This document shows positions 40,005 to 50,640 of a stretch of 64,000 bases of DNA, in pieces. Position 1 is the first letter of the stretch. Every line of letters starts with the position of its first letter. This DNA is from Macrostomum hystrix. Taxonomy: Eukaryota; Platyhelminthes; Macrostomidae. The translations under genes and the position numbers were made by a program. The notes beneath the pieces are model-generated. The model worked only from the letters and a program-made list of their open reading frames with translations, made no database searches and was not told the origin of the DNA. The stretch covers positions 186,001 to 250,000 of the forward strand of contig CATNEN010000029.1 of the NCBI GenBank assembly GCA_950097015.1, given 5' to 3'.

Positions 40005-40885
40005 TTAGCGCCTCACCGAGCTGCCCGGCGGCTCAGTAGCCGCTGCCGTTTCCACCGACGCAGAGTCCGGAGCATCTGAAATCCCGCTAGCCGCATTCGA
40101 TACCACTGGCGCCCGGTCTGTTCCAGGCTCGACCTCAGGTTGCACTGACGCGATCGATGGTGCGGCTGCACGAGCTGAGCACCGCGGACTGGAGTCGATG
40201 GTGGCAGACGGTATGGTCGGCTCAGACAGCATCTGGTCGATGGGGCGGCGTACATAGTTGCGCTGGGCCGCATAAACCACGGTACCGGACGCCCAGCCGG
40301 CGTCCTCGCCGAAGCCCTTGACTCGAACGCTGTCGCCGACCTCGAACCCGTTCCACCAATGACGGCCGCAGGAGGTCCAACCTGGAGCGCAGCCGGCGCC
40401 CAAATAGAAGCTCGCTGGGAGACACGCCGGTTGTTGGATGAAGTTTTGCAGCGCCGCAGCAGAGTGACCGGACTTTCTGATGTGCAGCTTCAGCGTCTGG
40501 ACGAACCGCTCGGCTTGGCCGTTGGTTGCCGGATGGTATGGCGCCGATGTTATGTGTCGAATACCGTTGCGGCTGGCGAATTCAGAGAACTCCTTTGACG
40601 AGAACTGTGGACCGTTATCGGAGACTAGTATGCGAGGTAGGCCCAGGTGGCTGAAGACGTCTCGCAGATGAGCGATGGTGCTGCCGGCCGAGGTGTCAGT
40701 CATCTGTCGAACCTCTGGCCACTTGCTGTGCGCGTCGATGATAATCAGATAGACTCGACCGTCGACAGGGCCGGCGAAATCGACGTGAACCTTGATGCGT
40801 TGGAGTGCGTTGGAGCCTTGATCGGATCAGCCTGATGAGCTTTGCAGGTTTCGCATGTTCGCGCCAGCTGCTAAAAGCTAGCTGA
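40005..40885 (-). mobile_element. Decayed Ty3/gypsy-type retrotransposon integrase
   Basis: Minus-strand pieces of a DDE integrase: a zinc-binding remnant (RTCETCKAHQADP), the first catalytic Asp region (VHVDFAGPVDG, about 40785), SDNGPQFSS with the second Asp (about 40610), NGQAERFVQTLK with the Glu (about 40510), SPSELLFGRRLRSRLDLLRP in another frame (about 40410) and a C-terminal FEVGDSVRVKGF. Frameshifts occur around 40815 and between 40440 and 40350; the 5' part (protease, RT, RNase H) is missing past about 40885 and no LTR is visible. The element is dead and no product is expected. Confidence 0.85.
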
Positions 40886-41647
40886 TAATGCACATGGGCT
40901 CTCGCTGTTAAAGAGTGAGAAACCTTAATAAAATGGCCAGCAGGGGAGCTCAAAATGGGGTATAGGCTTAAAACGAAGACTTTTTGAGTGAGAATAGACT
41001 ACTGCAAAGGAAGATGCGAGAAATGCAGCAAGATTTTTATCTTAGTGCTTAAAAATAAGAAAGACCGCTTCATGTCATTATCTTTTATTGCTTCAGGAAA
41101 TATATTTATAGAGACTCAGTCATTTTCCAGTTGGGACTAAAAATGTTTAAATCACAACCAAAGTATTCATTCACATTCACATTCACATTTATCGCTTGAA
41201 ATTCATGTACATTTTTTTAAATACATTGCATTTACATGTAGCTAAGCTAAATCGACCTAATTTAGTTAGCTCACTTTGGCTAAGCAAAAAAGGTAGCACT
41301 ACTTATAATAGTATTTTGAGATAGTGTCTCGATTAATTTTTAAGATTAAGTAAAAATCAACTTTGCAACGGACTGCTCTATTTAGGGAAGGAAGTTGTCA
41401 AGGATCAAAGTAGGTCACGGAGTAGAGCAGACGCTGGCAAGGCCAATAAAACCAACAAGTTTCGCAGCCTCATTATATTGTGCGCCAGGTTGTGTGCCAT
41501 CTGTTGCTGTTGGCGCCTCTGGCTGATACCTGTGATATGTGGGGGTAAGGGCGTGTTGGATTGTTACAGACATGCAATTTCATTCATTTCAGATCTAATG
41601 GATCTTGTCAAAACCAATCGCCAAATCAAACAACAAAATACCGGGGG
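40886..41647. other. AT-rich intergenic DNA
   Basis: No gene. A short ATTCAC hexamer run (about four copies) lies at 41168-41190. Confidence 0.5.
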
Positions 41648-41985
41648 TCGGGTCAGTGGCAGAGCGGTTAACGCATTCGCCTCTCGCACCAAGGTCCCTG
41701 AGCTCGATTCCGCAGCGAGGCCACATTCATTTGGGTTGCAGCCGCGGAGAGAAGGCTTGAGTGCTTGTCGTTTAATTTACAGCCTTAAGGGCCAACCTCC
41801 AAGGCACAGTGCGAGTGTACACTGTCTGACGATTAGAAGGTCAAGGCAGTTGTATACACCTGTGTGAGCGTGTGCCTGCGTACAGTATCTGTGTGTGTGT
41901 GTGCTCAGGAGTCAGCGGAATGGGCAGAATTTCGGTGGTAATAATTGCACCCTCCTGCGATTATTTTTATTATTAATCAACAACA
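41648..41985 (+). mobile_element. SINE-A copy with the best-preserved tRNA head
   Basis: Box A-like GTGGCAGAGCGGTTA at 41656-41670 and box B-like GAGCTCGATTCCG at 41700-41712, then the full SINE-A body (GAGAGAAGGCTTGAG, GGGCCAACCTCCAAGGCAC, ACTGTCTGACGATTAG, CTCAGGAGTCAGCGGAATGG). It ends in an ATT-type simple tail (TTATTTTTATTATTAATC). Confidence 0.85.
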
Positions 41986-42152
41986 ATATACCTCTTGCGA
42001 TCAGCAGGAGTGCATTTTAGGCACAGTTAGGAGTTGTTTAAAAAAACAATAAATATATGCTTTTCACAGATAAAGCTCGACAGAAATCGATAAAGCTATG
42101 AAAAGGAAACTAGTATCAAAAGATGAGCCTTTGATTCGCCGCCAATCGGAGC

Positions 42153-44781
42153 CTACTTTCCCGCCCTTCTACTCCTAGTGGTCCTTGGCACCAATGTATA
42201 GTGCTGGTACCCTGCACTCGTACCAGTCACTGTGAGCGAGTGCACGGCTGCCACGGGCGGGACAGTCAAGCAGCAGGCCCAGTCGCCGCGGTGCTCCAGC
42301 CCCACGGCAGCGATGGTCAGCACGCTAGTCAGGGTGCAGCCTCTGTCGCTGCTCGAACTTTCGGCGATGTCCACTCCAGGTTTGCGCGCGTCCGCTCCGC
42401 GGTGACGCCACACCAAGTTGCCATGGTTACTACTGGCAGTTGACAGCTTAGCTGTGCACATGAATGACAGGTACTGTTTGCCAAGCCGAGCTACAGACGG
42501 CCCACTGATGGTAACTGTGGCTGAGAACAATGAGAAAGTTAGGATTGGTAGTGTATCCAATTGTAGCACCGAGGTTCCTGAGCTCGAATCCGCAGGGAGA
42601 CCACATTCATTTGGAGTGCAGACGCGGAGAAAAGGCTTGCTTGCCACCGCATAGTGAGAGTGTACACTTGCCTGACGATGAAAAAGTCAGCGCAGAGGTA
42701 CACACCCCTGTGTGTGAGTGTGTGCCTGCGTTCGTATGCGTGTGCTTGTGTGTGCTCAGGGTTAGCCTGTCGCCAAATGATGCTCTATCTCTTACACGAT
42801 TCATGAGGGGTATGCGATCAAGTGGCTCAGCCGCGAGGTCTGGAGATTGAATCTCAGTCCGAGGGAAACATTAAGAAAAATAAATTACAAGACTGGAACT
42901 TCAGCTCTTGGGGTGTCCAACTCTTCAACTCAGTTTGTTGATTAGAAGTCTCGCTTAATTGAGTTAAAAGGTCATGCTGGAAAAAAACTCACCGTTTAGT
43001 TTTTTATGCCTGCCAACGGTCACTTCCGAGCCAGTGATTTCGCCTGTCTCTGCCATTAGGATGAAAGCAGATACTTAACAGAGACTAGCATTTATTAACT
43101 ATAGAGTATGGTGCTCGATTGAGCCACCACCTAAGTCTGTTCCGTGCACTAACCTGTGACAATCAGCGAGAACTCGGCGATCATTAGCCGGGCGCTGCCG
43201 CCGCTCACCTGGCAAAGATAGTGGCCTGTGTCGCTAGTTTGGGCTCGTCGAATCACCAGGCGCCACTCGTCATTGGCTGCGTCGGCGTCCAGAGCGATGC
43301 GACGGTCTGGCGTGAAGACGGCCCGACCCACCGTCAGGGGTATGTCAGCGCCATCGTTCTTCATCCAGGTCACCTGGCAATGGTCCAGCCAGAATGTTTT
43401 TCCAGCAAGTCTTGCTTAGGGCAAATAAATCGCGAACGGCCTGATACAAAACCCGCTCTGACTGAGCGCGACAAGGACCTACTACTTTTAGTGGTGCTTG
43501 ACAGATGAACGCGTGACTTTTCAGTTTCCGATTCCGAACACGATCGATCAGGATTCTCTTGATCGAGATTCTCCGATTCCGGAGAAGTTTCGTAATTAAC
43601 TGGGAATCCTGAGAGAGTGCAGGGAAAATCCGTGGAGAGTCCATGGAAAATCTTTGGAAATTCCATGGAAATTCCATGGAGAAGTTCATTGAGAAACTCA
43701 AAAAATATTGTTTCCCTAAAATTTTAGTGCTAATGTTTAGCCAACAGGTCGCTCTTGGCTGAATCAGCCAACTCACCATCCGATCACCGAGGTTGCGCAC
43801 AACGCACCGCAGCACGGCCATCTCCAGCTCCTGACAAATCAGACTGGTTGACATTGAGTCTGCAAAGCAAGTGTGCTTGCTGCCCGGAGTGCAGTGTGGC
43901 CACGACTGGCTGCCTGCAGTCGCTGGGAATTTTACGGGAGTTTAAGAGAGACTTTTCAGAGTTTCAGAGTCTCCGAGTAGGGCTTGAGAAACTCGAAATT
44001 CTGGCAAGTGGCCTTAGGGCTCTTTACCGCATGAAATTGTTAATGCGCGAAGTAATTCAAGGTCAAATAAGCCTGTTCTGATTTTTAATCCTTTTCGACA
44101 TTCGCCTGTCTGAGTACAGAGTGCTCGCTATTCCGTGGCTTATCCGAGTTAGACCTATTTCGAAGAAAATTGATCCCAAGAGGTGGGAAGTCTGTGTGAG
44201 AAATCCTGTTGCTGGCGGATTATGCCGGATGTGAGCTCGCGGGAACCGAAGAGCTCTCAGTGGAGAGCTGTCCGGAGTCGCCGTGAAGCCGCTCTACAGA
44301 TAGTAAGAATCCTTACAAAAGCAGCAGATGTTAGCGCAGGGCTGACACGTTCAGCCGAGCAGAGATTGTGTTGCGTGTGTGTTTGCTGACCCACCCGATT
44401 TCCCGGATCCCGCTTGTCCCGACCCGGAAGTTGTTTCTCATTGTGGAGTCGCTCTGCGGTGGTCCTTACTGCTGCGTTTTTGGTTCAGGTAGACATCCGC
44501 CTATTTTAGTCTTCAATGGAGAAGGCAATGTTTACTGACGACGCATGAAATGAAAGGAGAAAGTATGGATTTCTTCTAGGAAGATAAATTAACTACACAG
44601 AGTATGATTAAGCTGCTTAAAAAGTCTTTAGTTGGAACTCTCTAAACCCTCTAGTCAGAAATTCATTTATAAATCCACCAAGTCACTTGATGAAAACTAA
44701 AAGAATGTTTGAGCAAATATAAACTTTACCTGCAATCGATATAAAATGAAAAGCGACCTGGAACAGCCGTAGACTGGGCAT
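42153..44781 (-). CDS. Secreted two-Ig-domain protein (DIP/lachesin-like), five exons
   Basis: Exons on the minus strand: 44781-44730, 43859-43777, 43373-43154, 43049-42993 and 42520-42153, with donors GCAG|GTAAAG, ATG|GTGAGT, ACAG|GTTAGT and AACG|GTGAGT and acceptors TGCTTTGCAG, CATTGCCAG, CTAATGGCAG and GTTCTCAG. Phases (1, 0, 1, 1) all agree, giving 259 residues. The first exon, only 52 bases, encodes MPSLRLFQVAFHFISIA, a signal peptide. Ig domain 1 (about 20-118): C36, W48 (VTWMK), DTGHYLC with C99, ending in FSLIVT. This WMK...R...W.L.I...D.G.Y.CQV layout is that of DIP/Dpr/lachesin-type cell-surface proteins. Ig domain 2 (about 138-236): C159, W175, LTIAAVGLEHRGDWAC with C220. No transmembrane or GPI segment follows, so it is probably secreted; a further 3' exon cannot be excluded. 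SINE-A and a tRNA-like head occupy intron 4. Confidence 0.8.
42563..42860 (+). mobile_element. SINE-A copy plus a second tRNA-like head, in an intron
   Basis: SINE-A from GAGCTCGAATCCGCAGGGAG through GTACACTTGCCTGACGATGA to GTGTGCTCAGGGTTAGCC. At about 42820-42860 another tRNA-like head follows (AAGTGGCTCAGCCG, GGAGATTGAATCTCAGTCCG). Both lie in intron 4 of the Ig gene, antisense to it. Confidence 0.7.
43860..44729. other. First intron of the Ig-domain gene
   Basis: Intronic DNA with no recognisable element. Short frames in it lack coding character. Confidence 0.5.
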
Positions 44782-45070
44782 TGGCGATGTGGAAGTGCCA
44801 CTCTCAATAACTACTAAATAAGATACCTTATTAAATGTATATATTCGTTACTTTTTGTAGTCCTTGACTACCCTATTGTGATGCTTCACAAAGAGGGATC
44901 TTTCTGGAGGTATGAGCTCAAACGAATTCTAAAATTCCACTGCTCTGGAAAATGTATGGCTCTGATGGCACAATTTCTTGACCAATCACAACTTGAGCAG
45001 TCTGCAGGCTTCACTTATTGGCTGGGATAGGATATGGTGGACGTCGACAAACCCCACTCTGACAAGAATT
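44782..45070. other. 5' flank of the Ig-domain gene
   Basis: Nothing recognised except presumed promoter DNA. A TATATTC lies near 44840 but cannot be assigned. Confidence 0.3.
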
Positions 45071-45530
45071 ATCTGTGCTGCAATTAATTCAAGTGAATGT
45101 GGCCTCGCCCTGGATTCGAGCGCAGGTACCTTGACGCAATAGTCGGACGCTTAACAGTAACAAGACCAGGGGGCTATTTCAAATACGGCTTTTTTCTGCA
45201 TCTCCCAATAAAATCGGTCATTCTCCTTGGGAGTTATCGTTAAGTAGGCAGTGGGTATTTGAAGCAACGACGCGGTATCTCAGGGACAATTGCCTTGGTC
45301 TTGTACTGCTAAACCCTGCATTATCACAAACCAAAGTACGAGTTTTATTTGAGGCGAGTGATTGTCTTAGGGGCTTGTGGACCAATTCGTCTTCTCGAGA
45401 GTCAACCGCCCAAAGCGTAGTAATAGAGTACAATGTCTGATGATAAGCAAATCAGTGCAGACGCACACACCAGTGTTAGAGTGCCTCGGGTTAGGAGTAA
45501 GCAGGATGGCCTCCTCGCCGAATATTATTT
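45071..45530. mobile_element. Two SINE-A pieces in opposite orientation around a dispersed repeat
   Basis: Minus-strand head (about 45090-45165: GTGAATGTGGCCTCGCC, GGATTCGAGC), then the dispersed motif AATCGGTCATTCTCCTTGGG at about 45210, then a plus-strand SINE-A 3' part (about 45345-45530: GGGGCTTGTGGACCAATTCG, GAGTACAATGTCTGATGATA) ending in an ATTATT tail. Confidence 0.6.
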
Positions 45531-47096
45531 TTGTTATTAATAAGGCCAAGGGCTTAATTAATTCTGTATCACAGTTAGCACCAAAACAATTTTCTTGGTG
45601 TTGTTTTTAATTTTGCGAAACATAATGGAAGGGTTAAAGAGGAACTAAAGTCACCAACAGCTCTTACAGTGCTACTTAAAGTACTCTGATTCTTAAAAGT
45701 CAAAAGAAATTGTTCTCTCGTCTGCATCAAAACTGTTCCGTCGTTTCTAGCGGCTCTTTGGAAGGCGTCGAACCCCTCAACCCCTTCAAGCCTCGGGCCT
45801 CGCTGCAGTGGCGGCTCTAATTGCTAAGAATTTCTGACAAATCTTGGGTAGGCCACTTAGCTACTGAGAGAACCTGACTCTTCACCAGTGACGCCACTGC
45901 AGTCCGCTGGGTCTCAATCAGCTTTCTCACAATAGTATCATGCTGGCGGATTTCCTGTTGCAGTCATTTTCACTGTAGTTATTCTCAGCGAGTTTCAAGT
46001 TCAGGCCTAAAAAGGTAGCTTTTAACTCTAGATTCAATTTTTCAGCTTTTAAAATTATTCTATCAAAATGACTAGCTCGTAGCTGAATAAATTGAAGCCT
46101 ACTTAATTACTATTTTGTCTGCCAGACCTCCTCTGGAAATGACTGGAAATGACTAAGACAGTCGGAGGGTGAATGTGAAGGATAGGATGCACTAGTACTA
46201 TTCGGCTAGTTAAAAAAGCGGCTGTTAAAGAAGGATAAAAGGATTCAAGAGTGTTGACACTGGCACTTTAGAGTCTGAACATGATAGACATGATACATGA
46301 GAAACTGATCATAGAGACAGAGACGAGACAGGGGAGACAGAGAGGATATTGTGGATAGAGGTTGTCTAGCTGATATGCTTCGAAAAAAGCAATAATTAAT
46401 TGCTATTCTACTGGGGAAGCACGGGTTGAGACAGAGAGAGCCGCGGTAGAATTTTGGGATCAGTTTGTTTGTCCGAAGTGACCCCACCTCCACGCTGCTA
46501 ACAGGGTGCGGGCGGGAAGGTGGGCAAAGCGGGGGCGGAGGACGTTCGGAATATTTAAAAATTCGTTTCCTATGGATACCAGCAGTGGTTGCGACAGCCG
46601 AATGCCATATAAATCTGATTGCAATGATGGATGGAAACGGAGTGTGGATAAATTTCGCTATAAAAGCAGGCGGCACAGCAGAATGGCAAACTGATTCAAG
46701 TCACTGCGAACCTGTCGGTCCCGTGCTACTCTCTGCTCGGAAACGATAAAACTAATTTCTCTGTCCCAGTCGATCTGGAAAGGCAATTGCTTGCTCTCTG
46801 ACCCTGATGCATTCGCTGCACTTTGTGAGATCTTACAATTCTAACTTGATGAAAAACTTGATTATTCATTACAGCAAAAGCACATGCGGTACATCTTCGA
46901 TTAGCTCCTTGTTTAAGAAATTAAAAGTAAACAAAGACGATTCAGGTTGTCAGAAATTACAAGCATTGCGTGCATTTAGACACTGAGGCTTGTTTCTAGG
47001 AAGGACGTAGCGAATGACACGGAATATCAAAGTAGAAGTCTGATGTATCTAAACTAAAAAATACGGCTAATAGCGAAATTCCGCTAGACCAGCCAG
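45531..47096. other. Intergenic, no gene seen
   Basis: Presumed 3' UTR of the GPCR gene at the right end. Open frames around 46245-46749 on both strands lack coding character and are not called. Confidence 0.4.
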
Positions 47097-48356
47097 TCAC
47101 AGAGAGACGCTGACTTCTTCCAGCCCGCCAGCAGCCGTCACGGAGTTGCTCTCACCACCAGGCTGGCAGAGTGCCTCAGCCTGACGATTCTGCTGCACCG
47201 TCCGCAGCCGCAACAGTTGCTGATGCTGCAGCTGCTGCGATGGCGTAGCAAGTGGATGACGTCTCCGCCCGCGGCAGCCGAGCAGTCGCATGAAGGCACG
47301 GCGGAAATCGCGCATGGAGTGCGCGTAGATGGCCGGGTTCACAGCGCTGTTGCAGTAGCCCAGCCACGTCACCACGGCCAGCAGCAGCTTCTCGTACTGG
47401 CCGAGGCCGCCTGGCCCGCTCAGGGCCGACAGCGAGCTGCAGACAAAGAACGGCAGCCAGCAGGCGATGAAGACGCCCATCACAATGCCCAGTGTTTTTG
47501 CGGCGCGGCGCTCACGCGAAAAGCGGGCGAATTGCTTACGGCGCGAGGCCAGCAAGCCGCTGCGCCCGTCGTTGAACTGATTCTGCTCCTGGCCGTCAGC
47601 GACACCTTCCTGCTCATCAGCGGGCGACAAGCCGCCGCCTCCGCCGCCTCGGTGAATGCGCAGCACCACGGTGGCCTGGGTGCCATGACCGCGCAGGACT
47701 TTCGCGCCTTCACGCCAGCTGCGAACTAGCCGGGCCGCGGTGCGGTAGATCTTGCAGTACACGAACACCATCACTAGCAGGGGCGCGTAGAAGGACACCA
47801 GCGAGGAGCAGATCAGGTAGGCCGGATCGCTGGTGAAGCTGCAGACGCTGGGCAAGCGGCTAGTCGGACTGGTCGAACGCCACCAGGCGATGGCGGGAAA
47901 GCTGATGAGGCTGGAACAGAGCCAAACAGCGGCAATCATCAATAGGCAACGTCGCTTTGTGACCCTGGACGGATAGCGCATGGGGTTCTGCACTGCCCAG
48001 TAGCGCTCCAGCGCAATCATGCACAGGTTCAGAATGCTGGCCGTGGAGCTTAGGACGTCGAACGCGTGCCAGAGGTCGCACCAGACGGGGCCAAACAGCC
48101 AGCGCTCGCGAGTTGCCTGGGCGATGGCGGCGAACGGCATGACAACGGCGCCCATCAGCAGGTCGGCGGTGGCCAGCGACACGATCAGGTAGTTTGTCAC
48201 GGTGCGTAGGCAGGGCTCCCGCAGGACGGCCAGGATCACCAGGCAGTTGCCAAGCACCGTGACGCAGGCCAGCAGGCTTAGTAAACAACCAATCAGAGCG
48301 TCCTGCGGCTGCACTTCCGGGGACAGGGCGCTGTAGTTCATTTCAATCATTCCCAT
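47097..48356 (-). CDS. Aminergic class A GPCR, dopamine-receptor-like, intronless
   Basis: Single exon, 419 residues from ATG 48356; the frame extends upstream to a GTG at 48392, but the ATG is the plausible start. Rhodopsin-family marks with residue numbers from this ATG: GN in TM1 (N37), LATAD in TM2 (D65), C93 before TM3, amine-binding Asp in TM3 (D100, in AFDVLSSTASILNLC), ERY (117-119), C172 in the second extracellular loop, three Ser in TM5 (S184, S185, S188 in CSSLVSFY) that bind catechol hydroxyls, FIACWLPFF in TM6 (W300, F303, F304), W331 and Y334 in TM7, and NPAIY (340-344). TM3 and TM6 read most like D1/D2-type dopamine receptors. The third intracellular loop is long (about 208-285), Gly-rich and ends RRAAKT. 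The C-tail is Gln-rich with a Cys (LLGCRG) suited to palmitoylation. It acts at the plasma membrane; the exact ligand is not provable here. Confidence 0.88.
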   Translation of the reverse strand: MGMIEMNYSALSPEVQPQDALIGCLLSLLACVTVLGNCLVILAVLREPCLRTVTNYLIVSLATADLLMGAVVMPFAAIAQATRERWLFGPVWCDLWHAFDVLSSTASILNLCMIALERYWAVQNPMRYPSRVTKRRCLLMIAAVWLCSSLISFPAIAWWRSTSPTSRLPSVCSFTSDPAYLICSSLVSFYAPLLVMVFVYCKIYRTAARLVRSWREGAKVLRGHGTQATVVLRIHRGGGGGGLSPADEQEGVADGQEQNQFNDGRSGLLASRRKQFARFSRERRAAKTLGIVMGVFIACWLPFFVCSSLSALSGPGGLGQYEKLLLAVVTWLGYCNSAVNPAIYAHSMRDFRRAFMRLLGCRGRRRHPLATPSQQLQHQQLLRLRTVQQNRQAEALCQPGGESNSVTAAGGLEEVSVSL

Positions 48357-50321
48357 CAAAATTGAACGTAAAAACAATGCTATTTCTCGCACTCTGTTTC
48401 AATGGGACTGCATGAGTGAGAATTTATACAGGGGGAATCAGGCCGTGTGGGAAAGGGAAAAGCGTAGATTTTGGCCAATAGGAATCGAGGCAGATGCTGC
48501 TGCGCTTGCAGTCTGCGTTCGTATTCAGCGTCGCCTCACGCACCCTCGGTCTCCCTCCACCAAAAATTCTTGACGCTGAAGGAATCCGTATCTCACATTG
48601 TAGCCAGTGGGAGTGAAGAGTTTTCAATTTGTTTGTCAGCGCACATGCGGGACACTGCAGTGCGGAACAGCCCTAACTGCCAGGCATCGAGAAACCGCCG
48701 ATCAGATCACGGGTACAGTTGGTATGCAAGACTTGGGATTCGGGCCAGTCTGTCAAGGTCACTTCCTAGAGGCTGCAGACGTGAACGATTAACATCGACG
48801 GGAGAGAGGAACGTTCCATACGACGCTAAAAGTCTTTAGTAGTTCAAACAGAAACTTCAGAAGGATTTGCAAGCGCATCCCCCGTGTACGCATGGGAGCT
48901 ACAGTGCAAGAGAGTGACAGGGATGGGATTTTAATATGTAAATTCAAGTGTTTAAGTGTCTTATTGTCGATATACGTGCGACACTAACGACGGGTTTAGG
49001 CAAAACTATCCGACATGCATCGAGAGTGCTTTATGTACAGAAATGCTTTGTAAATTTGAATGCTTTGAAAGCAAGAAATGATTGAGCAAATTTATGTGCA
49101 TTAAAAACAATAGGCGGAGACAAACGAGGAGAGACAGACGCGAAGAAGCAAGACACAAATATGATATGAAAAGCAGCTATTTTACTATTTCATATCGACT
49201 GACACTTAAGAAAATTAGTTTCGATAATATACTTTTAAAAGACGAAATTCTCTGAATAAGTGGCATTTCATGGATCGTACAATTCTGTGCTTTTTTCAAC
49301 AGGCCCGTTAAAATGGCTCTTCAACCCATTTTCCATGTAGACGATGCAAAAGAAATAGAATACAGAATATTGTATTACAGAACAGAAGTTCATGCTTCTA
49401 GATTGCTTTGTTACCTGCAATGTTTTAGCCTAAAACTGGCAATTCAATCGTCGTGCATTTTTTGAGTGTCTCAAATAGCGCTTATCGAACAGACGTCATC
49501 CTTCTGAAATTGTATATTGAATAAATTTTACTGTAATGGTCTCATTGTAATTGAAGCATTTCATGCTGTTCCTTCCTATTCTACGATCCATATGAAGTGT
49601 TCGGGGTTCGAGTCTCCGGGTTTCCATGCATAAAATAGCGTGTGCCAACCTTCTGCGCTCAAAACAGAAACGTGATGTGACATATTCATATGACATATTT
49701 TTGTTGTAGCGAACTAATGCGATCATTGCTTGATACTCTCATTTGCTCATAATTTCTAAAACAATGATTACAAGCATTTCTTTCGCCAGAAGCCAACGTT
49801 TAAAAAAGTTGCTTATGTTTTTAAACCGAATTTGTAGAATTTGAAGTGCCTGAGGCCTTGAGTAGCTGAGGGTGAGGAAATTGGTACTTGAAGACACCTC
49901 ATTGTTCGTCATTCCAGAAGATAAAAAAAATTTCTTCAATAAAACATGAATCTTCAAGCCTACTGCATGCTCTTCGGGTATAGTTGGGTGTCGGGTCGAC
50001 AGCGACCACCCGAACACCCCGAACTGCTACATTAATTTCTGTGGCATGGGCGCAAAGAAACAGGCGATCATTCTTGGAAAAGTGTTTCGACCAAATCCCC
50101 GGTGACTTCGGCAGCAAATCAACATAAGCCCGATCTGTGTTTCTATGTGCGGAGTTGCGAGATTTGGTTGACCAAAAACTTCCCAGGAAATCAGCTGAGA
50201 GACATAGTTTATGGGCCAATCCTGCCCCAGTCCCCATTGGGTGAAATGCAGTATTACGAGCGTAGATGAGTGCGTTCATGTTTAGACAGTAGAGCAAAAA
50301 TTATGACAGAAAGAGGCACCA
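48357..50321. other. 5' flank of the GPCR and gene-free DNA
   Basis: No convincing gene. A lone box-B-like GGGGTTCGAGTCTCCGGG near 49602 hints at another tRNA-derived fragment. Confidence 0.4.
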
Positions 50322-50640
50322 AACTGGGTCAGTGGCATTGCAGTCTAACGCGTTGGCCTCTCGCACCAAGGTCCCTTAAGCTCGATTTCGCGGCGAGGCC
50401 ACATTCATTTGGAGTGCAGCCGCGGAGAGAAGGCTTGGGGGCTTGTCGTGCAATTTATGTCATTGAGGGCCAACCTTTAAGGCACAGTGAGTATATACTG
50501 TCTGAAAATGAGAAACTCAGGGCACATGTACACACCTGTGTGAGAGTGTGCCTGCGTACGGTATCCGTGTGGTGCGTGCTCAGGAGCGAAATGGGCAGAA
50601 TTGCCTTCTCGCGCGTTGGCTCCAGGTCTACGAGTAAATC
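50322..50640 (+). mobile_element. SINE-A copy
   Basis: Head GGGTCAGTGGCATTGCAGTC and AAGCTCGATTTCGCGGCGAG, then CACATTCATTTGGAGTGCAG, GGCTTGGGGGCTTGTCGTGC, GAGGGCCAACCTTTAAGGCA, GTGCCTGCGTACGGTATCCG and CTCAGGAGCGAAATGGGCAG. Confidence 0.8.

Noticed and set aside
41648-41720. Box A/box B-containing heads considered as functional tRNA genes
   Set aside because: They continue into shared SINE bodies, recur in many copies, and I could not fold a complete cloverleaf.
46245-46749. Overlapping frames on both strands near 46.5 kb
   Set aside because: No domain, no codon bias, no splice signals and comparable length on both strands.
48357-48392. GTG at 48392 as the start of the aminergic receptor
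   Set aside because: Eukaryotic initiation at GTG is rare and an in-frame ATG follows at 48356 well before TM1.
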